Source: an uncultured bacterium
Lineage (GTDB): Bacteria > Bacillota > Clostridia > Oscillospirales > Oscillospiraceae
DNA length: 23,892 nucleotides
NCBI GenBank assembly: GCA_947364395.1
Contig: CANASS010000034.1
Coordinates: 1-23,892, forward strand
Direction: 5' to 3'
Positions within the stretch are counted from its first letter, which is position 1. Every line of letters starts with the position of its first letter. Of this stretch, positions 7,207 through 14,588 are shown in pieces. Below the pieces are notes generated by a model that saw only the letters and a list, made by a program, of their open reading frames with translations, made no database searches and had not been told where the DNA came from. The translations under genes were made by a program, and so were the position numbers.

Positions 7207-7252
7207 CAAATGCTCTCTTGGCAATGTATGGCGGAAAAGAGCCTCCGCGCAG

Positions 7253-7288
7253 GGGACCGTGAGGCCTGATGCCTCACGGTCCCTTTTT
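7253..7288 (+). terminator. terminator after the acetyltransferase segment
   Basis: A 13-bp perfect stem (GGGACCGTGAGGC / GCCTCACGGTCCC) with a 5-nt loop is followed by TTTTT on the plus strand. The T-run abuts the stop codon (7287-7289) of the convergent GTPase gene, so the stem probably also protects or terminates that message. Confidence 0.9.
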
Positions 7289-9881
7289 ATCCGCCAATGA
7301 TCCGGCGGATCTCCCCCTCCGCCTGCTTGAGCTCAAACTCCAGCTCGGCGGCGGGCATGCGCACCGCCCCGTGGCCCAAAATAATCATCTGCTCCAGGCC
7401 GTCGGAGGTGGCCACCCGCACCCGGTGCTCCCGGCGCTCCCTGGCCAGGGCGTAGGTGGTCTTTTCGATATACATATCCGCCGTCTCCGCCTCTTTTGTG
7501 TACACCACCCACAGGTCGCCCATCCGCTCAACGCTGCCGGGGCTCCCTTTCACCTTGTAGGCATCGAACACCACAATGACCTTGCACCGCTTCCACCCCT
7601 GGTAGTTGCGCAGCCGGTGGATCAGCCGCTCCCGGGCGCTGTCCAGGTCCTCCCGGCCCAGGGCCCGCAGGTCCTCCAGGGCGTGAATGATGTTATAGCC
7701 GTCCACCAGCAGGAAATCGTCCCCGTCCCGGACCTTCAGCCCCTTCCAGGGCTTGGGCCTGGGGGCGGCGCCTTTCTGCGCCGGGCGGAAGGCGTGGGGC
7801 TGCTTCACCGGGCCGTAGGCCCGCTCAAAGATGGCCTCCAGCTCCTTGTCCAGCGCCGCCCGGGACTCATAGCTCATGACCTCCCGGCGGACGGGGGCGG
7901 GCTCAGCCTGGGCGGAGCGCTCCGGCCGCGGCCTCCAGCCGCTGTCCAGGTGCATGTGCTCCCGCACCTGGTCCCAGGGCACGTTGAACCCCGCCCCGTG
8001 GGCGCAGAACACCGACCCGGAGGGGTTGTCCACATCCCGGTCCGGGTCGTAGCCCGCCGCCTCCACAACTTCCCCGGCGTTGTGGCAGGGGCGGTAGCCC
8101 TCCACCACGCAGGAAAACCGCCCTCTTCCCCCGGTGTAGGCCGCCACCTCGGACCAGTAGCCCCCCGCTTCCGACACCGGGACCGCGCCGGTGAGAACGG
8201 ACAGCTCCCCGTCCCCCTCCGGGGACTGAAACTCCGCCCCCATCCGCTGGAGATCGGTCATGGCCCGGCCCACGCTCCCCGTGGGCACCTCCAGCCGGAA
8301 GGCGTACCAGGGCTCCAGCAGCACGCTTTCGGCGCTCATCAGCCCCTGGCGCACCGCCCGGTAGGTGGCCTGGCGGAAGTCGCCCCCCTCGGTGTGCTTT
8401 AGGTGGGCTCGGCCCGTCAGCAGGGTGAGCTTCATATCCGTGATGGGTGAACCGGTGAGAACGCCCAGGTGGGTCTTTTCCATCAGGTGGGTCAAAATGA
8501 GCCGCTGCCAGTTCCGGTCCAGCTCATTTTCCGGGCAGGCGGTGTCCAGCACAAGCCCCGCCCCCCGCTCCAGGGGCTCCAGCAGCAAGTGGACCTCGGC
8601 GTAATGCCGCAGGGGCTCGAAATGGCCCACCCCCTCCGCCGGAGCGGCGATGGTCTCCAGATACACGATCCGGCCCGGGCCGAAGGACACTTCCACCCCG
8701 AACCGGCGCTCCATCAGCCGGGAGAGCACCTCCAGCTGCACCTCTCCCATGAGGTGGACCCGGATCTCCCCCAGCAGCTCGTTCCACTCCACCTGGAGCT
8801 GGGGGTCCTCCTCCTCCAAGATCCGCAGCTGGGCCAGCAGGGTGTGAACGTCCCCCCCGGCGGGAGGCAGCACCTGATAGGCCAGCACCGGCTCCAGCTC
8901 CGGCCCCGCCCAGTCCTCCTCAATCCCCAGGCCCTGGCCCGCACGGGTGCGGCTCAGCCCGGCGACGGTGCACACCGCCCCAGCCGGGACCTCCTCCGCC
9001 GGGGTGAACTTCGCCCCGGAATAGAGCCGGAGCTGAGTGGCCTTTTCCTCCCAGTCCGGGCCCTTTATCACATCCCGGACCCTCAGCACGCCCCCGGTGA
9101 CCTTCACCCAAGTGAGCCGGTCGCCCCTGTCGTCCCGGGAGATTTTGTACGCCCGGGCGGCGAACTCCCCCGGCCAGTCCGGCTCCAGGGCATAGCGGAC
9201 CAGCCCGTCCAGCAGGGCGTCCACCCCCTCCGCCCGCAGGGCGGACCCAAAATAGCAGGGAAACAGCCTGCGGTCCACAATGAGGGCGGACAGGTCCCCG
9301 TCGTCCAGCGTCCCCGTCTCCAGATAGCGCTCCATCAGCTCCTCATCGCACAGGGCGGCCTGCTCCAGCAGCTCTTCCCTGCCGCCGGAGAAATCAGCGC
9401 AGCCGTCGCTCAGCCGCGCCCGCAGCTGAGCCAGCAGCTTGTCCCGGTCCGTATCCGGCTGGTCCATCTTGTTGATAAACAGGAAGGTGGGCACCCGATG
9501 GCGCTCCAACAGCTTCCACAGGGTCTCGGTATGGCCCTGCACCCCGTCCGCCCCGCTGACCAGCAGCACGGCGTAGTCCATCACCTGCACGGCCCGCTCC
9601 ATCTCGGCGGAAAAGTCCACGTGGCCCGGTGTATCCAGCAGAGTGAGTTCACAGCCCTTCCAGGTCAGCCGGGCCTGCTTGGAGAAGATGGTGATGCCCC
9701 GCTCCCGCTCCTGCTGGTCGGTATCCAGAAAGGCGTCTCCGTGGTCCACCCGGCCCAGCCTGCGCACCCCGCCGGACAGGTAAAGCATGGCCTCGGACAG
9801 GGTGGTCTTGCCCGAGTCCACATGGGCCAGCAAACCCGTACACAGCCGCTTGATGTGTTTATTTTCAAGGCTTTCGGCCAC
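7287..9881 (-). CDS. TetM/EF-G-like translational GTPase fused to a YacP/Rae1-like NYN ribonuclease domain
   Basis: An 864-aa protein with two parts. Residues 1 to about 640 follow the ribosomal-protection/EF-G plan: P-loop AHVDSGKTT (19-27), RGITI switch, DTPGH (83-87), NKMD (137-140), domains II and III, domain IV to about 520, domain V from LLEPWYAFRL, and a FCAHGAGF tail (625-632). A charged Pro/Arg-rich linker follows. Residues about 720-864 form an NYN/PIN-like domain with conserved acidic positions: LLVDGYNIIH (Asp727), VVFDAY (Asp773), EAETADMYIEK (Asp802) and ATSDGLEQ (Asp827). Rae1/YacP is a ribosome A-site mRNA endonuclease in Bacillus. The start is the GTG at 9881: AGGGG lies 8 nt upstream and no in-frame ATG lies between it and the promoter. 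The domain-IV loop lacks the PVSTP of TetM, so tetracycline resistance is doubtful. Monocistronic. Confidence 0.88.
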   Translation of the reverse strand: MAESLENKHIKRLCTGLLAHVDSGKTTLSEAMLYLSGGVRRLGRVDHGDAFLDTDQQERERGITIFSKQARLTWKGCELTLLDTPGHVDFSAEMERAVQVMDYAVLLVSGADGVQGHTETLWKLLERHRVPTFLFINKMDQPDTDRDKLLAQLRARLSDGCADFSGGREELLEQAALCDEELMERYLETGTLDDGDLSALIVDRRLFPCYFGSALRAEGVDALLDGLVRYALEPDWPGEFAARAYKISRDDRGDRLTWVKVTGGVLRVRDVIKGPDWEEKATQLRLYSGAKFTPAEEVPAGAVCTVAGLSRTRAGQGLGIEEDWAGPELEPVLAYQVLPPAGGDVHTLLAQLRILEEEDPQLQVEWNELLGEIRVHLMGEVQLEVLSRLMERRFGVEVSFGPGRIVYLETIAAPAEGVGHFEPLRHYAEVHLLLEPLERGAGLVLDTACPENELDRNWQRLILTHLMEKTHLGVLTGSPITDMKLTLLTGRAHLKHTEGGDFRQATYRAVRQGLMSAESVLLEPWYAFRLEVPTGSVGRAMTDLQRMGAEFQSPEGDGELSVLTGAVPVSEAGGYWSEVAAYTGGRGRFSCVVEGYRPCHNAGEVVEAAGYDPDRDVDNPSGSVFCAHGAGFNVPWDQVREHMHLDSGWRPRPERSAQAEPAPVRREVMSYESRAALDKELEAIFERAYGPVKQPHAFRPAQKGAAPRPKPWKGLKVRDGDDFLLVDGYNIIHALEDLRALGREDLDSARERLIHRLRNYQGWKRCKVIVVFDAYKVKGSPGSVERMGDLWVVYTKEAETADMYIEKTTYALARERREHRVRVATSDGLEQMIILGHGAVRMPAAELEFELKQAEGEIRRIIGG

Positions 9882-9927
9882 TTTTTCATCCCCTAACCAG
9901 AGAAACTCCGAAGATACATTTAGAAGG

Positions 9928-9936
9928 ATTATAGCA
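9928..9936 (-). promoter_or_regulatory. extended -10 promoter of the GTPase-NYN gene
   Basis: TGC-TATAAT on the minus strand is an extended -10 with no good -35. Transcription would start near 9921 and give a leader of about 40 nt before the GTG at 9881. Confidence 0.65.
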
Positions 9937-10197
9937 CAAGGCGGGCCGTTAGTCGATAGGTATTTCTTTTTGACGGTTTTTCGCTTTCTTCTCTCCAAAG
10001 ACAGAGAGGCAGGCACTATGGAACGATGCGAAACAGGCTGTTCCATTATGAATGACTCTATGGGAGAGCCTGTTATACGCAATTTCTCACAGTAACGGCG
10101 GCGGCTCTTTCACGCTGTTAGATTGTTCCCACCCGCTCGTTTCCCGTTCTGTGCCGGAAGCCGGGTCAGCCAGTTTTTGATGGCATAAGCATGCGGC
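9937..10197. other. gap without a recognisable gene
   Basis: Between the ABC permease stop and the GTPase promoter. It contains an imperfect stem (AACAGGCT / AGCCTGTT with inner CCAT / ATGG) at about 10029-10079. On the minus strand, immediately after the permease, is a short frame (10110-10206) reading EPHAYAIKNWLTRLPAQN, which faintly resembles the C-terminal tail of IS66-type transposases. No clear terminator for the permease was found. Confidence 0.4.
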
Positions 10198-12909
10198 TCA
10201 CCCCTCCGCCTCCCGCAGCCGCTCCACAATGGTGCGGCGGTTAACGGAACGGTACACCAACAGAGGGATCAGAATCCCCAGAACCAGAAACAGCGGTATG
10301 ACCGCCAAAACCGGCAGGACGGTAAATTGATAGGTGAAAAACCAAAAGGCGGAGCAGAGCGATCCCACCAGCGGTCCCAGCGCGGCGCTCAGGACCAGGG
10401 AGAGGGCGGCGGACAGCATCGTGTAGTACAGCCCTTCGTACACCAGCATGGTATTCATCTGCTTCCCAGTCATACCCACAGCTTGGAGCATGGCCAGCTC
10501 CCGCTTCCGGGCCAGTATGCCCGTCAGCACGGCGTTGATGAAGTTGAGCACGCCCACCAGACCAATAATCCCCGCCAGCGTGCCGCCCATGGTCAGGAAC
10601 ATCTTCCGAAAGCCCTCGAACTCGGCTGTCTTGCTCTGTTTGCTCTCGTAGTCGCAGGTTGGCTGGACGGATTGCGTGTATTCCTTCAGGAAATCCTCCA
10701 TCGCGGCGTTAGACTCCCCGCCGGTGTTGAACGCGTAGATCATGACGGAGCTGGTGCCGGTATCCCGCTTGAACCGATCCGCTCCCATCACCAGTTCGCT
10801 GGCTCCAAGGGTGAGGTAGCGGTAGGTGAGGGCGCTGGGGATGGATATCCGGGCACAGACGGTGTACTCCTTTTCCTCATAGACCTTGGCCCGGGGAGCA
10901 AAGTTCATTTCGCCCCGTGCCCAGCGGGCTTCCGTCTCATCCGCGGAGAGTTCCTCACCGGTGTCTATATCAACATTCATCCACTCCTCCACATAGCGCA
11001 GGGTCACGGTATCCCCTACCTTGAAGCAGTTGACATTCTCATGAATCACTCCATACTCATCAGCGGAATAGACGGCGGCAATAGCATTCTGGCTGGGGTC
11101 GGACAAAGGCGTGATATCCCCTTCCAGCACGGTTATCTCGCCGAGAATGAAATCCTCCATGCCATAGAGCTGGGCGGCGCCCACGACATTGCCCCCGCTC
11201 ACATGCTCCTGAGAGGCGATGATGCTGTCCACCGTCTCCTCGGAATAGTGCCTGCTGTAGTCCTGGCGGAAATACTCCTCCGGCAGGAGGGCCTGAATAG
11301 ACTGCTCCTGGCCATAGACCCGGCCTCCCTCGGTGACGCCGCCCTGGGCGCTGACCTGGGCAATGATCTCCTCCGAAAGCGCCTGGTCCGCCGAGCGGAA
11401 GTTTGCGCCGGTCTGGAAGTAGTCGGCGTGGCCCAGGACAAAGTCGGTGACCACTTGCCCGGAGAGATATTTCTCCATATCAAAGCCGTTGGCAAACGTA
11501 TACACCAGATTGGTCAGCACCACCGCCAGGGTCAGGGAGATGATGGTAATTACAGTTTTGCTTTTGCTCCGGCCCAGGTTGGCCCAGGCCATTTGGGGCA
11601 GGGATGCCCCGGCGGCTCCGGCCCTGACTGCCCGTTTGCCGTCTTTTTTCCCGGACTGCCGCCCGCCTTCGGCATAGCGCACCGCCTCCACCGGGGAAAC
11701 TTTGGCGGCAATCCGGCCAGGCCGCGCACAGGAGAGGAACACCGTCAGCAGGGAAAACGCCGCCGCGCCGATAAAAATCCAGGGGTTGAAGGAAACAAAG
11801 GCGTTCTTATAGCTGAGCTGGGCCATAATAACCGGGGTCAGCTTGTTGCCGATCACGAAGCCAAGGAGCAGGCCGGCTGGGACGCCCACCAGACTGAGCA
11901 GGAGCGCCTGCTGGCGGATCACGCGCTTGAGCTGTTTTCCAGTGGTTCCGATGGTTTTCAGCAGGCCGTAAAACCGGATATCATTGGTGACGGATATCTG
12001 GAACACATTGTAAATGATGAGATACCCGGTGAAGATGATGAGCAGGAGAAGCACCGCGATGGCGGCAAAGGTCATGGGATCAAAATTCTCGGTGATTCGC
12101 TCCCCGGTGTAGCCCCAGTTCACGCCGATATTCAGGTAGTTCTCCTCCCCTGCCTTGGTGCACTGATAGCCGTGATTTCCCAACACCTTGCCCAGGTTTT
12201 CCCTGATGCCTGCCGCGCTCTTAAACATCACATCCAGGTTCCATGCGCCCGTCATGGAGTTCAGCTCCCCGTTGGACAGGGCGCAGATCTCCTCGGCGGC
12301 GGACCGGGGCAGAAGCACGTTGCTGGCAACCACGGCGCTGTCGTACTCCCACCAGCCGGAGAGGGTGAACGTCCGCTCGATTGTCTGGGGATGGGCGGTT
12401 CCATCGTCCAGAACAATCGGAATGGTAAATTGCGCGCCCACCCTGGGCTCGACGCCCAGCAGAGCCATGACGTGGGTATCCGTCGCCGCCTCGCCGGTTC
12501 CCTCCCGGGGGAGCGTACCCTCCACAGGGGTGCAGAAGTTGTGGGAAGCGCCGTTGGGCTCAATGTAGCTGACCTCCACATGGGACTTGTTGAAAGGCGG
12601 GTCCTGGGGCATCCCCACAAAAAGGCGGCACCAGGAATCCTGAATCAAAGGGTCCCGGCGGAGCTGCTCCGCCTGTTCCCAGGTGATATTTTTCACCGTG
12701 CCGTGGGCGTCTCCTCCGGCCCGGCGGAAGTTCTCCTGCTGGTAGGAGTAGTTGATGGACGCGGCGATGGTGAACAGGGAGGTGAACAGCACCGTGGTCA
12801 GAGCGATGGCCAGGGCCGCGACGGCGTTCCGGGCCCGTGCCGCCCCCATGGAGCGGAATCCCAGCCGCCGGACGCAGCTTCCGTTGGATACTTTTATCAC
12901 AGCGATCAC
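10198..12909 (-). CDS. FtsX/MacB-type ABC transporter permease
   Basis: Membrane subunit of the exporter whose ATPase lies directly upstream. The 903-aa protein shows eight hydrophobic segments in two FtsX-like units: one near the N-terminus (about 28-52), then three (for example LLLLIIFTGYLIIYN and QALLLSLVGVPAGLLL), then the same order repeated, ending with VLPVLAVIPLFLVLGILI. Two large extracytoplasmic domains lie after the first and fifth segments (about 200 and 270 aa). This fits the macrolide/peptide exporter superfamily rather than 10-segment BceB permeases. The start is the GTG at 12909, overlapping the ATPase stop in GTGA; a second GTG at 12900 is possible. Transported compound unknown; likely a peptide or envelope-active molecule sensed through the neighbouring kinase. 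Confidence 0.88.
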   Translation of the reverse strand: MIAVIKVSNGSCVRRLGFRSMGAARARNAVAALAIALTTVLFTSLFTIAASINYSYQQENFRRAGGDAHGTVKNITWEQAEQLRRDPLIQDSWCRLFVGMPQDPPFNKSHVEVSYIEPNGASHNFCTPVEGTLPREGTGEAATDTHVMALLGVEPRVGAQFTIPIVLDDGTAHPQTIERTFTLSGWWEYDSAVVASNVLLPRSAAEEICALSNGELNSMTGAWNLDVMFKSAAGIRENLGKVLGNHGYQCTKAGEENYLNIGVNWGYTGERITENFDPMTFAAIAVLLLLIIFTGYLIIYNVFQISVTNDIRFYGLLKTIGTTGKQLKRVIRQQALLLSLVGVPAGLLLGFVIGNKLTPVIMAQLSYKNAFVSFNPWIFIGAAAFSLLTVFLSCARPGRIAAKVSPVEAVRYAEGGRQSGKKDGKRAVRAGAAGASLPQMAWANLGRSKSKTVITIISLTLAVVLTNLVYTFANGFDMEKYLSGQVVTDFVLGHADYFQTGANFRSADQALSEEIIAQVSAQGGVTEGGRVYGQEQSIQALLPEEYFRQDYSRHYSEETVDSIIASQEHVSGGNVVGAAQLYGMEDFILGEITVLEGDITPLSDPSQNAIAAVYSADEYGVIHENVNCFKVGDTVTLRYVEEWMNVDIDTGEELSADETEARWARGEMNFAPRAKVYEEKEYTVCARISIPSALTYRYLTLGASELVMGADRFKRDTGTSSVMIYAFNTGGESNAAMEDFLKEYTQSVQPTCDYESKQSKTAEFEGFRKMFLTMGGTLAGIIGLVGVLNFINAVLTGILARKRELAMLQAVGMTGKQMNTMLVYEGLYYTMLSAALSLVLSAALGPLVGSLCSAFWFFTYQFTVLPVLAVIPLFLVLGILIPLLVYRSVNRRTIVERLREAEG

Positions 12910-13577
12910 CCCCGCACCACAATGCGGCCGTCCTCGATGCGGATGACCCGGTCCGCCATCTGGGCAATCTCCTCATTGTGGGTAATCATCACAATGGTCT
13001 GGGCAAACCGCTGGCTGGTGACCTTCAGCAGGCTCATGACATCCTGGCTGGTTCGGCTGTCCAGATTCCCGGTGGGCTCGTCCGCCAGAATAATAGCGGG
13101 CTTCGCCGCCAGCGCCCGGGCGATGGCCACCCGCTGCTGCTGGCCGCCGGAGAGGTTGTTGGGCAGGCTTTGCAGCTTGGCACCCAGGCCCAGGGTTTCG
13201 ATGATCTGGTCCGTATAGCCTTTGTCCGGGCTTCTGCCGTCCAGCTGGATGGGCAGGATGATGTTCTCATACACGTTCAGCACCGGCACCAGGTTGTAGT
13301 TTTGGAACACGAAGCCGATCTTCCGCCGCCGGAAAATGGTGAGGGCCTCGTCCTTCAGGGTGGAAAGCTCCCGCCCGTCCACAATGACGGAACCGCCGGT
13401 AGGCCGGTCCAGCCCGCCCAGCATATGCAGCAGGGTGGATTTGCCCGAACCGGACGTGCCCACGACGGCGGCAAACTCGCCCTTCTCCACCGCCAGGTCC
13501 ACGCCGTCCAGGGCCCGGACCTCCGTGTCGCCGGAACCGTATATCTTCCGCAGGTCATGGGTCTCCAAAATGGCCAT
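12906..13577 (-). CDS. ABC transporter ATP-binding protein (MacB/LolD type)
   Basis: Powers the permease encoded next. The 223-aa protein has Walker A GTSGSGKST (40-48), Q-loop FVFQNYNL, signature LSGGQQQRVAIARAL, Walker B IILADEPTGNLD and switch MITHNEE, all intact and typical of the FtsE/LolD/MacB group. The start at 13577 follows GGAGGTG with a 6-nt spacer; the frame is open further upstream but without similarity. Its stop codon overlaps the permease start by 4 nt, so the two are coupled. It lies 107 bases after the histidine kinase gene, and that gap contains symmetric elements and a possible response-regulator-dependent promoter. Confidence 0.93.
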   Translation of the reverse strand: MAILETHDLRKIYGSGDTEVRALDGVDLAVEKGEFAAVVGTSGSGKSTLLHMLGGLDRPTGGSVIVDGRELSTLKDEALTIFRRRKIGFVFQNYNLVPVLNVYENIILPIQLDGRSPDKGYTDQIIETLGLGAKLQSLPNNLSGGQQQRVAIARALAAKPAIILADEPTGNLDSRTSQDVMSLLKVTSQRFAQTIVMITHNEEIAQMADRVIRIEDGRIVVRG

Positions 13578-13598
13578 AAAACGCACCTCCATAAGATT

Positions 13599-13632
13599 AA
13601 AGTCTGTACCGTTTCTCCACGGTACAGACTTT
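13599..13632. promoter_or_regulatory. 13-bp perfect dyad before the ABC operon
   Basis: Arms AAAGTCTGTACCG and CGGTACAGACTTT around an 8-nt loop, 22 bases upstream of the ATPase ATG. On the minus strand the right arm is followed by AATCTT, so it might weakly terminate kinase transcripts. It also overlaps a candidate -10 (TGC-TAAAGT), so it could be an operator or a 5' stabilising hairpin. Confidence 0.6.
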
Positions 13633-13638
13633 AGCACA

Positions 13639-13686
13639 GAAATCTTTCCAGGTTCTTTCTGAAATCTTACAGTTTGGAAAGATTTC
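13639..13686. promoter_or_regulatory. response-regulator binding-site candidate
   Basis: An inverted repeat with 12-bp arms (GAAATCTTTCCA / TGGAAAGATTTC) spans the kinase stop codon. Within it, on the minus strand, AAGATTTC occurs twice with a 22-nt period, two DNA turns, the arrangement typical of OmpR/PhoB-type response regulators. It sits just upstream of a TGC-TAAAGT extended -10 that lacks a -35, as expected for an activated promoter. Confidence 0.5.
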
Positions 13687-14587
13687 AGCTCCGGGGCAGG
13701 TAGAGGGAGAAGCAGCTCCCCCGTCCCGGCTGGGAGGACACCTTGATATACCCGCCCTGCCCCTCCGCGATCTGGCGGGCCAGATACAGGCCGATTCCCA
13801 CGCCCTCGGTCTCGTAGGCGGCGGGAGAGCGGTAAAACCGCTGGAATACCTTGGCCCGCTCCGCCTCCGGGACGCCGGGGCCGCTGTCCGTCACGTTGAC
13901 GCGGCAGAACATCTGGTAGGGGACGACCTCGACCGTGACCGTCCCGCCGGAGGGCGTGTATTTTACCGCGTTGTCCAACAGGTTGCAAACGGCCTCCGCC
14001 GTCCACTTGGGGTCAAAGACCGCCTGGGCGTCCGTGGAGGCCAGCGCCAGGGTGATCCCCTTCTCCGCCGCTTTTGGGCAAAACTGGGCGGCCGCGTTTT
14101 CCAGCATGGGCGACAGCGGCCCCGCCTTGGGGTGCAGGGCCAGGACGCCCGCCTCCAACCGGGAGGTCTTTACCAGCGCGTCCACCAGAGCGCGAAGCTT
14201 TTCCACCTGGCCCTCCAGGGCCGCGGCGCAGTCACGGCCCTTCGGGGAAAGCTCCTGTTCCGACAGAAGCTGGGCATACAGCAGAATATTGGCCACCGGG
14301 GTTTTCGTCTGATGGGAGATGTCGGCGATCAGGGTCTTGATCTTGTCCTTCTCCCCCTGGAGCTTCTGGGCGGAGACGGCGTTGGCGGCCAGATAGTGGG
14401 CAAACCGGGACTCCACGGCGGAGAGCAGGCTTTCGTCGAAATCCTGCTCCAGAAAAGTCCCCGCCATGGCCGCGTCCAGCATACGGTTCAGATTTTTCAT
14501 GACGCGCTTGGCGCACAGGCGGTTCCATATCGCCGCCGCCAGCGCGGCCGCCGCGAACATGGCGGGAACGGCAATGCTCCACGTCAT
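13685..14587 (-). CDS. sensor histidine kinase
   Basis: A 300-aa kinase that should phosphorylate the response regulator encoded just before it. There is one N-terminal membrane segment (about residues 4-21) and essentially no extracellular domain, so sensing probably occurs in or near the membrane or through the ABC transporter. The H-box is ISHQTKTPVANIL with the phospho-accepting His92. The ATPase part has N-box NLLDNAVKYT, G1 VTDSGPGVP and G2 GVGIGLYLARQI. The ATG at 14587 lies one base after the response regulator's TGA, so the two are cotranslated. The stop codon lies inside the inverted repeat at 13639-13686. The signal is unknown. Confidence 0.92.
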   Translation of the reverse strand: MTWSIAVPAMFAAAALAAAIWNRLCAKRVMKNLNRMLDAAMAGTFLEQDFDESLLSAVESRFAHYLAANAVSAQKLQGEKDKIKTLIADISHQTKTPVANILLYAQLLSEQELSPKGRDCAAALEGQVEKLRALVDALVKTSRLEAGVLALHPKAGPLSPMLENAAAQFCPKAAEKGITLALASTDAQAVFDPKWTAEAVCNLLDNAVKYTPSGGTVTVEVVPYQMFCRVNVTDSGPGVPEAERAKVFQRFYRSPAAYETEGVGIGLYLARQIAEGQGGYIKVSSQPGRGSCFSLYLPRS

Positions 14588-14588
14588 G

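Noticed and set aside
7287..9881. Calling the GTPase-NYN gene a plain tetracycline resistance gene
   Set aside because: The GTPase part belongs to the same superfamily, but the domain-IV loop lacks the TetM-type PVSTP element and the C-terminal nuclease domain is absent from Tet(M)/Tet(O).
9665..9889. ATG at 9889 as the start of the GTPase-NYN gene
   Set aside because: It is in a different frame and gives a 74-aa product without similarity. The GTG at 9881 is in frame with the GTPase and has AGGGG at 8 nt.
10019..10096. A 25-aa frame on the plus strand starting MERCETGCSIMNDSM
   Set aside because: It has a moderate ribosome site but no promoter, no terminator and no similarity, and it overlaps an imperfect stem.
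10327..13218. A very long open frame on the plus strand opposite the ABC transporter genes
   Set aside because: It is the mirror of GC-rich coding sequence. It lacks a ribosome site and known domains, while the minus strand encodes complete ABC proteins with all motifs. Similar antisense frames at 39-1265 and 16389-18353 were dropped for the same reason.
10198..13577. BceAB-type bacitracin/lantibiotic detoxification module
   Set aside because: BceB permeases have ten membrane segments and about 650 residues. This permease has eight segments and 903 residues with two large external domains, and the kinase is not of the two-helix BceS type.
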